Below are positions 7,943-16,350 of a DNA stretch of 59,826 nt, in pieces. The stretch is from an archaeon. Lineage in GTDB: Archaea > EX4484-52 > WAPT01. Position numbers and translations under genes: made by a program. The stretch's first letter is position 1. Each line of letters starts with the position of its first letter. The DNA lies in the NCBI GenBank assembly GCA_029258795.1, contig JAPDKB010000016.1:1-59826 (forward strand), given 5' to 3'. The notes under the pieces were generated by a model. That model saw nothing but the letters and a program-made list of their open reading frames with translations. It was not told the DNA's origin and made no database searches.

Positions 7943-9361
7943 TCAGGACAGCGCTTCATCAACATACTTTTTGTATGCTGTGTAAAGAGCTTGTTTTGAT
8001 ACGCCAGTGTCCACATTTTCAAAGCCAAATCTGTGGCTCAAATCCTTCTCCTCGAGATATGAGTCCAGCACGATTCCCTCTTTACTTGCCACCTTCTTCC
8101 AAGCTGAATAGTTCATACCGTATTTGTGGGCTTTCAATAAAAGTTCACCTATCTTTTCATCACCAATACTGAGAATTGCCTGCAAATGAGCCCGTTTGGG
8201 GTTTGTTAGGTGTACCATAACACCCATTTTTCTCAAACTTCTCGCTATCGTCATGTTCTTTCGAGAAAGAGATTCGATTTCATCGACGGGGGCAAATTGG
8301 AACGGTGTGTGTGGCTTGGGCACAAAAATGGAGAATGTGCATTTAATATAGATTCCTTTTATTGATGTGCAGTCCTTCACCAGCTTAACCACATCGCGTA
8401 TATCCTCCTCTCTTTCGTAAGGAATACCTACCATAAAATACAGCTTAACAGTTCTAACTCCATTTTTCTTTGCCATCTTTACAGCTTGTAACACATCATC
8501 ATCGCTAAAATTCTTTCCCACAAGGTTTCTCAACCGCTCGGTGGTTTCTGGCGCGATGGTCAGAATTCTCGGCTTCACTTCCTTCAAAAAATCGCGAAAC
8601 TCAAGCACATCCCTAACATGGAAGGATGGGGTTGCTACATCGAACTTGCGGGAGCGCAAATAACGATATATCTCTGGGAGTTCTGGGTGAGAGAAGATAT
8701 CTGAGCCCACAAGCATTATCTTTCTATACCTGTTTTTGGGCACTCTGCTCATTATTAACTTGACATTATCCAGAGTTCTGTAACGGCATGTACCTCTCGT
8801 CCAACCGATCAGGCAGAATTTACACTTGTTCCTGCATCCTCTCTGCACCTCCAGAAAGAACTCCTCATCACTTCCGCTTTCTGCAGGGTGTCTATCTCCC
8901 AACAACTTGCACAGCGCGACTTTTACTTTTTCTTTTCCCTTTTTCCACACATGCTCTGATCTCTCTATCACCTGCTCAACACCGTAATTTTTCATCTCAT
9001 CGAAAAAAATTTCGCCATCTCCAATGAAAAACGCGTCGATAATGGAGGAAAGTGGGGCAGGATTCACCACCACAGGCCCGCCCATGATGATAAAGGGCTG
9101 TTTTTCGTTGTTTTCAGTGCTCTTCCCCAACGAAAAACCTGCTTTCTCCAGAATTTCAATGAGGTGGAGGTAATCATTTTCATAGTGACAGCTTATCAGT
9201 ATCATATCGTGCTTTTTTAATTCGGAAAGCTCGGTTGAATCGAGAAAATAGAACCTGCTCCTTAATCCCATCCTCATGAGTTCATCTCTCAGAAAGTAGA
9301 TGGAAAGTGCTTTTTCTCCCACCTTTCTTCTGTTAGGATAAATTATGGCTACATTTTCCAT
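7943..9361 (-). CDS. Radical SAM protein with N-terminal B12-binding-like domain
   Basis: A 472-residue COG1032-type protein. Residues 1-125 resemble a cobalamin-binding Rossmann domain: it begins VAIIYPN and contains IIMGGPVVVNPAPL and FFIGDGE, without an obvious DxHxxG motif. The radical SAM core has CRNKCKFC (C176, C180, C183), and the later VKLYFMVGIPYEREEDI segment is typical of the core's last strands. The C-terminal region (about 380-472) is unassigned. The reaction is unknown; relatives include methylthiotransferase-like and methyltransferase enzymes. The gene follows the pilin-like run by 28 bases on the same strand and converges on gatD with a 5-base gap. Confidence 0.75.
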   Translation of the reverse strand: MENVAIIYPNRRKVGEKALSIYFLRDELMRMGLRSRFYFLDSTELSELKKHDMILISCHYENDYLHLIEILEKAGFSLGKSTENNEKQPFIIMGGPVVVNPAPLSSIIDAFFIGDGEIFFDEMKNYGVEQVIERSEHVWKKGKEKVKVALCKLLGDRHPAESGSDEEFFLEVQRGCRNKCKFCLIGWTRGTCRYRTLDNVKLIMSRVPKNRYRKIMLVGSDIFSHPELPEIYRYLRSRKFDVATPSFHVRDVLEFRDFLKEVKPRILTIAPETTERLRNLVGKNFSDDDVLQAVKMAKKNGVRTVKLYFMVGIPYEREEDIRDVVKLVKDCTSIKGIYIKCTFSIFVPKPHTPFQFAPVDEIESLSRKNMTIARSLRKMGVMVHLTNPKRAHLQAILSIGDEKIGELLLKAHKYGMNYSAWKKVASKEGIVLDSYLEEKDLSHRFGFENVDTGVSKQALYTAYKKYVDEALS

Positions 9362-9389
9362 TCCATACCATTTAGCTGCTAAATTTTAA

Positions 9390-10097
9390 TTACTCCACTT
9401 CCTTTGTTTCAACTATGAGAAAATCCGCGTAGCTCGGCAGCGTTATAACTAGCTCTAACTCCGTGCCATTAACAACCAGATGTGCCACAGCTCTTCCTCT
9501 CGGCAACCCCCTCCCATACATCTCAGCATAAACATAACCCGTGCCATTTTCATAAACATCGTTTATCCTCATTCTAACCGTGCCATCAAAAAACGTGTTC
9601 TCCTTTACCAGGTACACACCCTGAATAATCTGGCTGAGATTTATCTCCTGCCAGTTGGTTTTAGTGCCGACCTTCGAGATGTTTACTTCAAGATACGAGT
9701 TCCTCATCGTTATAACATTACCGTTATCAATAACATCAACATCATCACCCTCAGCTATTATTAAATCCCCTTCTCTTATCATGGTGCTTCTCGCGACTAT
9801 GGGTGCTTCCGTCTTCATTCTGAACTCTATCGTGTTGGACTCGTTGTCTACAATGAGAACTCCTCTCCTAACATTCACACTTACCAATCTTGTGGAGCCC
9901 CTACCTTCGGCAACAACTTCTTTTAGAGCGGAGTTTAAGTTGCTCATCATCTGCTTTGCATTTTCAAACGCTGCTTTGTCACGCAACTTTTGAAAGAATG
10001 GTGTTGCCATCGTGAGAACTAGCGCTATAACGAATACTGCGATAGCCACATAAAGCGTGCTTGCAAGCAAAGGAGATACCGCCTTTCTTTTGCCCAT
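9390..10097 (-). CDS. Archaeal type IV pilin-like protein
   Basis: A 235-residue protein starting GKRKAVSPLLAST, a class III (prepilin peptidase) signal: a basic patch, then a hydrophobic helix (about 10-31) that would form the pilin core. The rest is beta-rich and predicted extracellular, with several N-x-S/T sequons. This is the last and most canonical pilin of a five-gene run (13066 to 9390). No secretion ATPase or membrane platform gene is visible in the window, so any assembly machinery must be encoded elsewhere. Subunit type (pilin, minor pilin or adhesin) is not determined. Confidence 0.7.
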   Translation of the reverse strand: MGKRKAVSPLLASTLYVAIAVFVIALVLTMATPFFQKLRDKAAFENAKQMMSNLNSALKEVVAEGRGSTRLVSVNVRRGVLIVDNESNTIEFRMKTEAPIVARSTMIREGDLIIAEGDDVDVIDNGNVITMRNSYLEVNISKVGTKTNWQEINLSQIIQGVYLVKENTFFDGTVRMRINDVYENGTGYVYAEMYGRGLPRGRAVAHLVVNGTELELVITLPSYADFLIVETKEVE

Positions 10098-10131
10098 TAA
10101 TGTATTTTCTTGTGAGCAACTATATATATGT

Positions 10132-10716
10132 TCAGCAGGTTTCGAGGTTCGATGTTCTTATAATCATCACGTTCCCTTCCTCATCCTCCACCACTGCTAT
10201 CGCTGCCGAGCTGAAGCCGGAGGGGGCTGAAGTCCTGAAGCAAAAATCATTTTCACCAGCATAAATTCTCAGAGTGATTTGATCTAACTCCTGTGCGCTG
10301 CTGACTGTAATGTTGCGCATGCTGAGAGGAGCAACCAGCACGGGAGGATAGCTGTTCGTTTCAGTAATTAATTTGAAAGTTGCATAATTATTTGCACCGT
10401 TGAAAAAATGCGCCACCCCCTGAAAATCCTGCTTCTCAACAACGATGATGAATGTTGATTCTCTCATCCCCCGCTCAATGAAGTAGGAGTGGAGTTCAGC
10501 ATGCATCGAGATTGATTTTTTGAGCAGGTCACTCTTATTTTCACAAGTTAGGAGAGACGAAGCTGCTGCATCCATGTAAGCTCCCATCACCTCCTTGAAG
10601 GGCTTGCTCATCATTTTTTGATATGGTGCTGAACTTATCCTAGGAATGGAGAGAATCGATGCTACACTCAATATTATGAGCATAGCTCCAACCAACAGCC
10701 ATTGTCCTTTTCTCAT
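10132..10716 (-). CDS. Membrane-anchored pilin-like protein (run gene 4)
   Basis: 194 residues with a short basic start (MRKGQW), one hydrophobic N-terminal segment (about 6-24), then a soluble domain. A small Cys-containing region (CENKSD) lies near residue 58 and a terminal Cys follows NLET. The start overlaps the preceding gene's stop by 4 bases (10713-10716), which implies translational coupling. Sequence family not recognised; the call rests on architecture and context. Confidence 0.55.
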   Translation of the reverse strand: MRKGQWLLVGAMLIILSVASILSIPRISSAPYQKMMSKPFKEVMGAYMDAAASSLLTCENKSDLLKKSISMHAELHSYFIERGMRESTFIIVVEKQDFQGVAHFFNGANNYATFKLITETNSYPPVLVAPLSMRNITVSSAQELDQITLRIYAGENDFCFRTSAPSGFSSAAIAVVEDEEGNVMIIRTSNLETC

Positions 10717-11336
10717 GAAACCACCAATTCCATTTCACCCATAACATTAGGATTAACCTCGTACGGCACAAATATCCTTACCACATTTTCTTCTTTGGTG
10801 AGGACTTCGTGATACGCTTCGCTGGCATACTCTCTTTCTGTTCTGAGTATGGCCCATGTAGGATTGTCACACGTAACTTTAATGGATGCAAGCCCGCTTG
10901 TCTCGTTTGAAAGATCCACCACAGCAATATCGGAAAAAGTGAATGAAATGGTGGAACTTGCGCTCACCTCACATGTTGTACTGGAAGGGTTCAGGAGAAT
11001 CAAGATTATCTTGTCGTGGTTTTCCATTATGTCCAGTGTTGCCGTTGTGTTAGCAAGCTCCACACCCTCCTTCACATAAGTCACTCTTATGCCTGTTTTG
11101 AGGGGTGCCAGATTGTCGTTCATCCAGTTAGATACGGCATCGATATCTCCCTCCAAAAAATGGGCATCCATCACACCGGACCTAAACAGAGTTGTCAGGG
11201 CTGTGCTCGCCCTTTCGAATTTTATCATGTTCTCATCACTGGGAGCGATAGGTGTGGCTGTGAAAATCCATGTTATAAAACCCACCATCATAACAAAAGC
11301 AATTGCGCTTTCAACGATGTTGACATACGCTTTCAT
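10713..11336 (-). CDS. Membrane-anchored pilin-like protein (run gene 3)
   Basis: 207 residues. The N-terminus KAYVNIVESAIAFVMMVG has a Glu a few residues before the hydrophobic helix, as in type IV pilins. A beta-rich domain with a few N-x-S/T sites follows. It is six bases from the previous gene and overlaps the next by 4 bases. No family is recognised beyond the pilin-like N-terminus, so function is inferred from the cluster. Confidence 0.55.
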   Translation of the reverse strand: MKAYVNIVESAIAFVMMVGFITWIFTATPIAPSDENMIKFERASTALTTLFRSGVMDAHFLEGDIDAVSNWMNDNLAPLKTGIRVTYVKEGVELANTTATLDIMENHDKIILILLNPSSTTCEVSASSTISFTFSDIAVVDLSNETSGLASIKVTCDNPTWAILRTEREYASEAYHEVLTKEENVVRIFVPYEVNPNVMGEMELVVS

Positions 11337-11342
11337 GACGAA

Positions 11343-12551
11343 TCACTTCCACAAGCTCAGTGTGCATGTTGTAACTTTCATACTTCCGTTCTTGTAAAGT
11401 AAAGTAATTGGAAATCTTCTTACCCACACGTTGGTGTGGCGTGGAATGCTCCTCCCAAATGAGTAGTTCGCTACAGTAATGTTGAAATGATACCCTGTAA
11501 TGCCCAAATTCTGGGTTAATTGTTCGTAGCTCATCTCGCTCAACATCTCGAGTTCTTCTACCGGCACAACAGTTAGGTGAATCGGTGCGTTCATTTTCAG
11601 TTCGTTGAGAGTGAAAAGTTCTTTCTCGCAGATAGCGCATGTGTAATCAGTAGGACATAGGAAAATCTCTAATTTTTTGATGTCTTGGAACGATACTTTA
11701 ATCTGAGTTGGAGAAACACGCATCGACACCTTCATGTTTTTTCCTATGAATGATACAGCCACACCACCGCCGTACAGCGATAGAATATCCGTGGTAAGTT
11801 CTGCATTCAGTCCGTTTGAAAGAGTATGGGTGGTGGTGCCATCAAAATATTCTGTAAATATATTCCTGAGTGTGAAAGTATAGTTGTTGGGGGTTGTGGA
11901 TTTGATCCATAATCTGGGTGAGTATGCATCCAATTCAATGCTCACGTTTCCAAAATCCACGTAACCATAACCACACCTATCTTCTTCTTTTTCTATCGAT
12001 GTTGTGGGTAAGGATGTGGGAACTGCTAGCAGTTCCTCACCATTGTAAACAATGGAGTTTATGGATGTTGGTGTGTACTGCACGACCACTTTGCTGTTTT
12101 CCAGCGTGCCGGAATGAACATCAATATCTGAGACGCATGTGTAATTGGAAATGCGGTTGGAAATTATGCACACAAGCGGAATTGTTGTGTTCATGGAAAC
12201 TTCCAGCCGGGAAATTGAAGAACGATAATAAGCTGGGACAAGTTGAGCGTTCTGGAAGCATACAATCGTGCTATCATTTTTGACATCAAAATACGTTCGA
12301 TAATAGGAGGCATTACACAAACTTCCACGAAATTGGAATGACGACACATCATTTCCAAGACCAGAAATGGTGTTCATCATCATCAATGAAACCTTATCTG
12401 GGCTAATCGTGGTGGAATAAGTTTCCAAGAAGTGTGTTTCGCTCAGCTTTATAGTTAGAATCACGCTGCTCATGAATATTATAAAAGCGACAGCCCATTC
12501 CAAGTGTGTGGATGCCGTTCTATATTTTTTACTCTTTCCAAATGACCTCAC
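11343..12551 (-). CDS. Large pilin-like or secreted surface protein (run gene 2)
   Basis: 402 residues. The start RTASTHLEWAVAFIIFMSS resembles a class III signal with a following hydrophobic helix and a Glu near its start. The long ectodomain is rich in Thr, Ser and N-x-S/T sequons and has several cysteines, including a C-x2-C pair (CAICEKELF) near residue 311. It could be a tip adhesin or major surface subunit of the structure encoded by this run (inference). The start overlaps the preceding gene by 4 bases. Confidence 0.55.
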   Translation of the reverse strand: MRSFGKSKKYRTASTHLEWAVAFIIFMSSVILTIKLSETHFLETYSTTISPDKVSLMMMNTISGLGNDVSSFQFRGSLCNASYYRTYFDVKNDSTIVCFQNAQLVPAYYRSSISRLEVSMNTTIPLVCIISNRISNYTCVSDIDVHSGTLENSKVVVQYTPTSINSIVYNGEELLAVPTSLPTTSIEKEEDRCGYGYVDFGNVSIELDAYSPRLWIKSTTPNNYTFTLRNIFTEYFDGTTTHTLSNGLNAELTTDILSLYGGGVAVSFIGKNMKVSMRVSPTQIKVSFQDIKKLEIFLCPTDYTCAICEKELFTLNELKMNAPIHLTVVPVEELEMLSEMSYEQLTQNLGITGYHFNITVANYSFGRSIPRHTNVWVRRFPITLLYKNGSMKVTTCTLSLWK

Positions 12552-13066
12552 AGAAGATCTACCTCCACCTTACTAACTCCATCAACAACTCCTTCGTTTC
12601 TGAAAAGTATCGTGCTTGTGCCATAAGCCACATACCATTTTTTGGTGAAAGAACAGTCATCACACCCCACCAATATTCGGATTATTTTCTCTTCCTCAAC
12701 TGAATACCCCACAGTTACTCGTCCGTAATCTTCATAAGTCCCAGAAAAAATCAAACCCGCACGCTCGATTATTTCAGCGTCCCTTTTCGTGAAAAACACG
12801 TATGTTTTTGATGGAATGGTGGCTGCTGTGGTTATCATATCGCTTTTATTGAGCCATACCGTTCCATAATTGTTAAAGCTGAGCATCCCCACAGTATAGC
12901 TATTCGTTCTTCCGAAAACCAGGGGAATGTGCTGGTCCGCATAACTTTCCGTGTATGCATCACCAATTTCGATGGTAAGAGTCATGGCAAAAACACTATG
13001 CTGTATTAAGATAAGTGTGATTAGTACCCATACCATTAATATAAAAAAATTCAATGATTTGGCCAT
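12548..13066 (-). CDS. Secreted or anchored small protein, first gene of the pilin-like run
   Basis: 172 residues from the ATG at 13066, where a basic start (MAKS) and hydrophobic stretch form a signal peptide ending near SVFA. The frame stays open upstream, but only the 13066 start gives a signal peptide. A T-rich minus-strand box (13089-13098) lies about 27 bases upstream, which fits a leaderless start. The mature part contains a CDDCSF pair (about residues 145-150). No family recognised. It is the promoter-proximal member of the run and is coupled to the next gene by a 4-base overlap. Confidence 0.55.
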   Translation of the reverse strand: MAKSLNFFILMVWVLITLILIQHSVFAMTLTIEIGDAYTESYADQHIPLVFGRTNSYTVGMLSFNNYGTVWLNKSDMITTAATIPSKTYVFFTKRDAEIIERAGLIFSGTYEDYGRVTVGYSVEEEKIIRILVGCDDCSFTKKWYVAYGTSTILFRNEGVVDGVSKVEVDLL

Positions 13067-13127
13067 GAATTTAAAACGGTTATTGAACAATAAAAAAATG
13101 TCTTTTTGGATGGAAAGGGTGAGTGTT

Positions 13128-14465
13128 ATGAGTGAGAGCGATTCATCCAACACAATTCTGCTCAAGGATTGTTCGTTTGTGGTTACCCAGAATCCGAATA
13201 GAGATGTTCTGAAAGATGTCTCCATTTTGATTGAGGGTGGGAAAATAACAAAGATCTTCAGAACATCCACACCCACCCAGAACGTGGAAAGAGTGGTGGA
13301 TTGCAGAGGCAAAATAGTGATGCCCGCGCTTATAAACGCTCACACCCATGCTGCCATGACACTGCTGCGCGGATATAATGATGATGCGGAGCTTCATTCC
13401 TGGCTGCAGTCGGTGTGGAAGGTTGAAGCGAAGCTAACAGGAAAGGATGTCGAAATAGGTACTCTTCTCGCATGTCTTGAGATGTTAAAGACCGGCACAT
13501 GCTGCTTTGTGGACATGTATTTCTTTATGGATTGTGCTGCAAGGGCTGTTGAAAAATCCGGCATGAAAGCTTTGCTCGGTCATGGAATGCTGGATTTCGG
13601 TGATGAGAGTAAGAGAGAGGAGGAGCTTAAGGAGACGAAGAGGTTCATTAAGTTTGTGGAGGAGCTCGGAAATCCAAGGATACGGGCTGTGGTTGCGCCT
13701 CATGCCATTTACACCTGCTCTCCAGAACTGCTGGTTGAAGCTAAAAAGGTCAGCGAAAAACGCGGTTTGCTTTACACAATCCATCTTTCCGAAACGAGAA
13801 AAGAAGTGCATGATTGTTACAGAGAACGTGGAAAGTATCCTGTGGAATATCTGGATGAGCTGGGAGTGATTGATGATAGGTTTGTCGGATTTCATGCCGC
13901 GTGGATGACGAGGAAGGAGATAAGCTTGCTGGCATCAAGAAAAGCCACGGTGGTGAACTGCCCTGCCTCAAACATGAAGCTCGCTACGGGTGGAGCTTTT
14001 CCCTTCAGGGAATATACTGACGCTGGAGTTAACTGCTGCTTAGGTACGGATGGCGCCTGTTCAAACAACTCCCTCAACATGCTTGAGGAAATTAAGTTCG
14101 CTGCTCTCCTTCAAAAATGGTTCAGGTGGAACGCTCAGGAGATGGTGGCTCAGCAAGCTCTGGACATGGCCACCATCAACGCTGCTGAAGCGTTCAAGCT
14201 GAACAACGGAAGCGTAGAGGTTGGCAAAGTTGCTGATGTTGTTGTTCTTGATGCCTCGTCCTGCTTCCTTCTGCCTCATCACAGCATAGTTTCCAATATT
14301 GTTTATGCGTCATCACATCTTGCGGTGGAGCATGTGATTATTGATGGTGTGGTTGTGATTGAAAACGGCAGACATGCGTGGTTGGATGAGGAAAAAATCA
14401 AGGATGATTTTCTTAAAACCGCTGAGCGTCTCGTCAGTGAGGTGAAAGAAGAGGGTGAGGAATGA
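13128..14465 (+). CDS. Amidohydrolase: S-adenosylhomocysteine / 5'-methylthioadenosine deaminase family
   Basis: 445 residues from the ATG at 13128, which has a GAAAGGGTGAG site; the frame stays open upstream but without a ribosome site. Metal and catalytic motifs of the cytosine-deaminase-like amidohydrolases are present: HTH in NAHTHAAM, HLSET, and the GTDGACSNN segment with the catalytic Asp. The sequence best fits the MtaD/DadD group that deaminates SAH, MTA or 5'-deoxyadenosine, products made by SAM and radical SAM enzymes, two of which are encoded nearby. Substrate preference cannot be read from the sequence. The stop is immediately followed by the DPH6 start. Confidence 0.8.
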   Translation: MSESDSSNTILLKDCSFVVTQNPNRDVLKDVSILIEGGKITKIFRTSTPTQNVERVVDCRGKIVMPALINAHTHAAMTLLRGYNDDAELHSWLQSVWKVEAKLTGKDVEIGTLLACLEMLKTGTCCFVDMYFFMDCAARAVEKSGMKALLGHGMLDFGDESKREEELKETKRFIKFVEELGNPRIRAVVAPHAIYTCSPELLVEAKKVSEKRGLLYTIHLSETRKEVHDCYRERGKYPVEYLDELGVIDDRFVGFHAAWMTRKEISLLASRKATVVNCPASNMKLATGGAFPFREYTDAGVNCCLGTDGACSNNSLNMLEEIKFAALLQKWFRWNAQEMVAQQALDMATINAAEAFKLNNGSVEVGKVADVVVLDASSCFLLPHHSIVSNIVYASSHLAVEHVIIDGVVVIENGRHAWLDEEKIKDDFLKTAERLVSEVKEEGEE

Positions 14466-15137
14466 ATGAGGTGTATTGCCCTTCTCTCTGGCGGGAAGGA
14501 TAGCTGGTATGCGCTTTATCTCGCACACCTTAACTCCTTCGAAATCATGAGAGCTGTGAGCTTTATTCCGGGAAGGGATGATAGCTACATGCTCCACCAT
14601 CCTGCTGTCGAATGGATTGGAAAGCAATGTGAACTTGCAGAAATACCTCATTCCGCGTTCCATGTAAGCGGAGAGAAAGAGGTGGAAGTGGAGGAGATGA
14701 AAAACAAGCTGAAGGATGTTGTGAACACTACTAATGCGGAATGTCTGGTGTGCGGGGCGGTGTGGAGCGATTATCAGAAGAGCAGAATTGATTTTATAGC
14801 GGAGGAGCTGGGGGTGATGAGCTATGCTCCTCTCTGGAGAAAGGATGAGGAGATGTTGCTGAGAGAGATGGTTGAAGAGGCGGGATTCTCCTTTATAGTA
14901 ACACAGGTTGCTGCTTACGGACTTGACGAGTGGGCAGGTAAGATTATTACCGCAGAAAATCTGGAGAGTTTCATTGAAGATCTGCAAAAAGCTAGAAGCA
15001 ATGTGATGGGAGAGGGTGGAGAATACGAGAGCTTTGTGACATACATGCCTCTCTTCAAAAGAGAAATTAGGGTTGAATCTTTCGATTTGATGAAGCAGAA
15101 GGGTACAGCGGAAATCGTCATTCACTCTCTTCACTAA
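14466..15137 (+). CDS. Diphthine--ammonia ligase (ATP-binding PP-loop protein)
   Basis: 223 residues of the DPH6 / ATP_bind_4 family, which catalyses the last, amide-forming step of diphthamide on elongation factor 2. The PP-loop LLSGGKDSW is at 6-14 and the family-typical C-terminal GEGGEYESF motif near 179-187. The ATG directly abuts the stop of the deaminase gene, so the two are likely co-translated. The 3' end overlaps a convergent orphan by 20 bases. Confidence 0.85.
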   Translation: MRCIALLSGGKDSWYALYLAHLNSFEIMRAVSFIPGRDDSYMLHHPAVEWIGKQCELAEIPHSAFHVSGEKEVEVEEMKNKLKDVVNTTNAECLVCGAVWSDYQKSRIDFIAEELGVMSYAPLWRKDEEMLLREMVEEAGFSFIVTQVAAYGLDEWAGKIITAENLESFIEDLQKARSNVMGEGGEYESFVTYMPLFKREIRVESFDLMKQKGTAEIVIHSLH

Positions 15138-15585
15138 GAGTTAGCATGGCATCGTAGATTGCCTGTTTTATGTGGTAAGCTCCCAGCATCTTCTGCTGAT
15201 CGTCTCCTTCCTCGATCAAGCTTCTCCCACCTCTCAGCTCCGCGAGCATGTGAGCATAGCGGGTAGGAATGACACCCTTGAGGCTCATTTTCATCATCAT
15301 GTTTCTGTAGCGCTCACGGCCCTCACTCTCATTCATATAACTCTCCATAATATGTCGCAGGTTTTCATACCCTTTAGAACAAACAAGTGCAGCGTGAATT
15401 ACGCATGCTTCAGCTTTTTGAGCAAGTTCCTCTAGCTTCTCGTAATCTGTTTCTGGTTCGGATACCAAACTTACAGTTGATGTGTAAATCTCTCTCAACG
15501 TACGATAACATGGCTTCAAAGATCGCAATTTAATCTTCCAAAAGATGTCGTTGATGTTATTCCCTTCCATATCCGTCACCATCAT
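15118..15585 (-). CDS. Helical orphan protein
   Basis: 155 residues, mostly predicted alpha-helical, with no family that I recognise. Cysteines are scattered (C27, C56 and C64 or so) without a zinc pattern. A possible TATA element (AATTTATC on the minus strand, about 15608-15616) lies about 27 bases upstream of the first ATG (15585), which suits a leaderless start; a second Met follows at once and another five codons in. It is divergent from tbp. Conservation is untested, but codon use looks like its neighbours. Confidence 0.6.
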   Translation of the reverse strand: MMVTDMEGNNINDIFWKIKLRSLKPCYRTLREIYTSTVSLVSEPETDYEKLEELAQKAEACVIHAALVCSKGYENLRHIMESYMNESEGRERYRNMMMKMSLKGVIPTRYAHMLAELRGGRSLIEEGDDQQKMLGAYHIKQAIYDAMLTLSEESE

Positions 15586-15655
15586 GCCATGTTTTTACTC
15601 CTAAAGATTGATAAATTTTTGTTGAAACCTCGCTCCCTTGCGTTTCAGGCACCTT

Positions 15656-15667
15656 CATTTAAAAATA
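15656..15667 (+). promoter_or_regulatory. TATA-like box upstream of tbp
   Basis: CATTTAAAAATA about 60 bases before the tbp ATG. The likely leader of about 30 bases ends in a GAGGTGTTG ribosome binding site. Confidence 0.5.
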
Positions 15668-15721
15668 AAAATCTTTCCTTCGCATAATACTCCAAAGATA
15701 TCAAGATAAAGAGGTGTTGAT

Positions 15722-16267
15722 ATGACTAACGGCTCTGTCTCCATACACAATGTTGTTGCGTCCTGCCACACTGATTCTAAAATCCCGCTCGCTAAGATAG
15801 CTATGGAGGTTGAAGGGATAGAGTACGAACCAGAACAGTTTCCAGGGCTTGTTTTGAGATTGAATGAGCCGAGGGCTGCAGCACTCATCTTCAGCTCTGG
15901 TAAGATAGTATGTACAGGCACGAAATCTCCCGATGAAGCAAAAAGGGCTGTCAATAACCTCATCGAACTGATGAGGAGTATAGGGATACAGATAAACGAG
16001 GTTAAATCGATCGATATTCAGAACATCGTGGCATCAGCATATCTCGGAAGAGAGGTTAACCTAAACAAGATAGCTTACGAGCTTGATGACTGCGAGTATG
16101 AGCCGGAGCAGTTTCCGGGTCTGGTGCACAGAATGGAGGAGGAAGACGTTGTCTTCCTGATATTCACGTCTGGAAAAATCATATGCACTGGTGGAAAGAG
16201 CGTTGAGCAGATAGAGAGAAGCATCGAGAAACTGAAGCAAAAGCTCAAGGCCATAGGCGCGCTTTAA
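15722..16267 (+). CDS. tbp: TATA-box binding protein
   Basis: 181 residues made of two direct repeats of the TBP saddle: IHNVVASCHTDSKIPL... and IQNIVASAYLGREVNL..., each followed by EYEPEQFPGLV and an FSSGKIVCTG / FTSGKIICTG strand. It recruits TFB and RNA polymerase to the TATA-like boxes noted in this window. Length is normal for archaeal TBP. The start is fixed by GAGGTGTTG. It is a single gene, followed by a T-rich stretch and then mcm with its own promoter. Confidence 0.97.
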   Translation: MTNGSVSIHNVVASCHTDSKIPLAKIAMEVEGIEYEPEQFPGLVLRLNEPRAAALIFSSGKIVCTGTKSPDEAKRAVNNLIELMRSIGIQINEVKSIDIQNIVASAYLGREVNLNKIAYELDDCEYEPEQFPGLVHRMEEEDVVFLIFTSGKIICTGGKSVEQIERSIEKLKQKLKAIGAL

Positions 16268-16278
16268 TTATTTTTTTA
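16268..16278 (+). terminator. Oligo-T terminator after tbp
   Basis: A run of T residues (TTATTTTTTTA) starts right after the tbp stop codon, the usual form of intrinsic archaeal termination. mcm begins 73 bases further on with its own box. Confidence 0.45.
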
Positions 16279-16318
16279 CAGAAGGAAGTGGCGACATTTA
16301 CCTTGGTCTCACTCCAAA

Positions 16319-16328
16319 CAAATTAAAA
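16319..16328 (+). promoter_or_regulatory. TATA-like box upstream of mcm
   Basis: AAATTAAAAT is centred about 27 bases before the mcm ATG (16351). There is no ribosome binding site before that ATG, so the mcm transcript is probably leaderless. Confidence 0.5.
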
Positions 16329-16350
16329 TGTTGGAGACATACCACTCCAT

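Noticed and set aside
12951-13127. Upstream extension of the deaminase frame
   Set aside because: The extension overlaps the secreted-protein gene on the other strand and has no ribosome site; the ATG at 13128 does.
14313-15134. Long minus-strand open frame of about 270 codons
   Set aside because: It lies inside the DPH6 and deaminase genes in the antisense frame, has no promoter or ribosome site, and no sensible protein composition.
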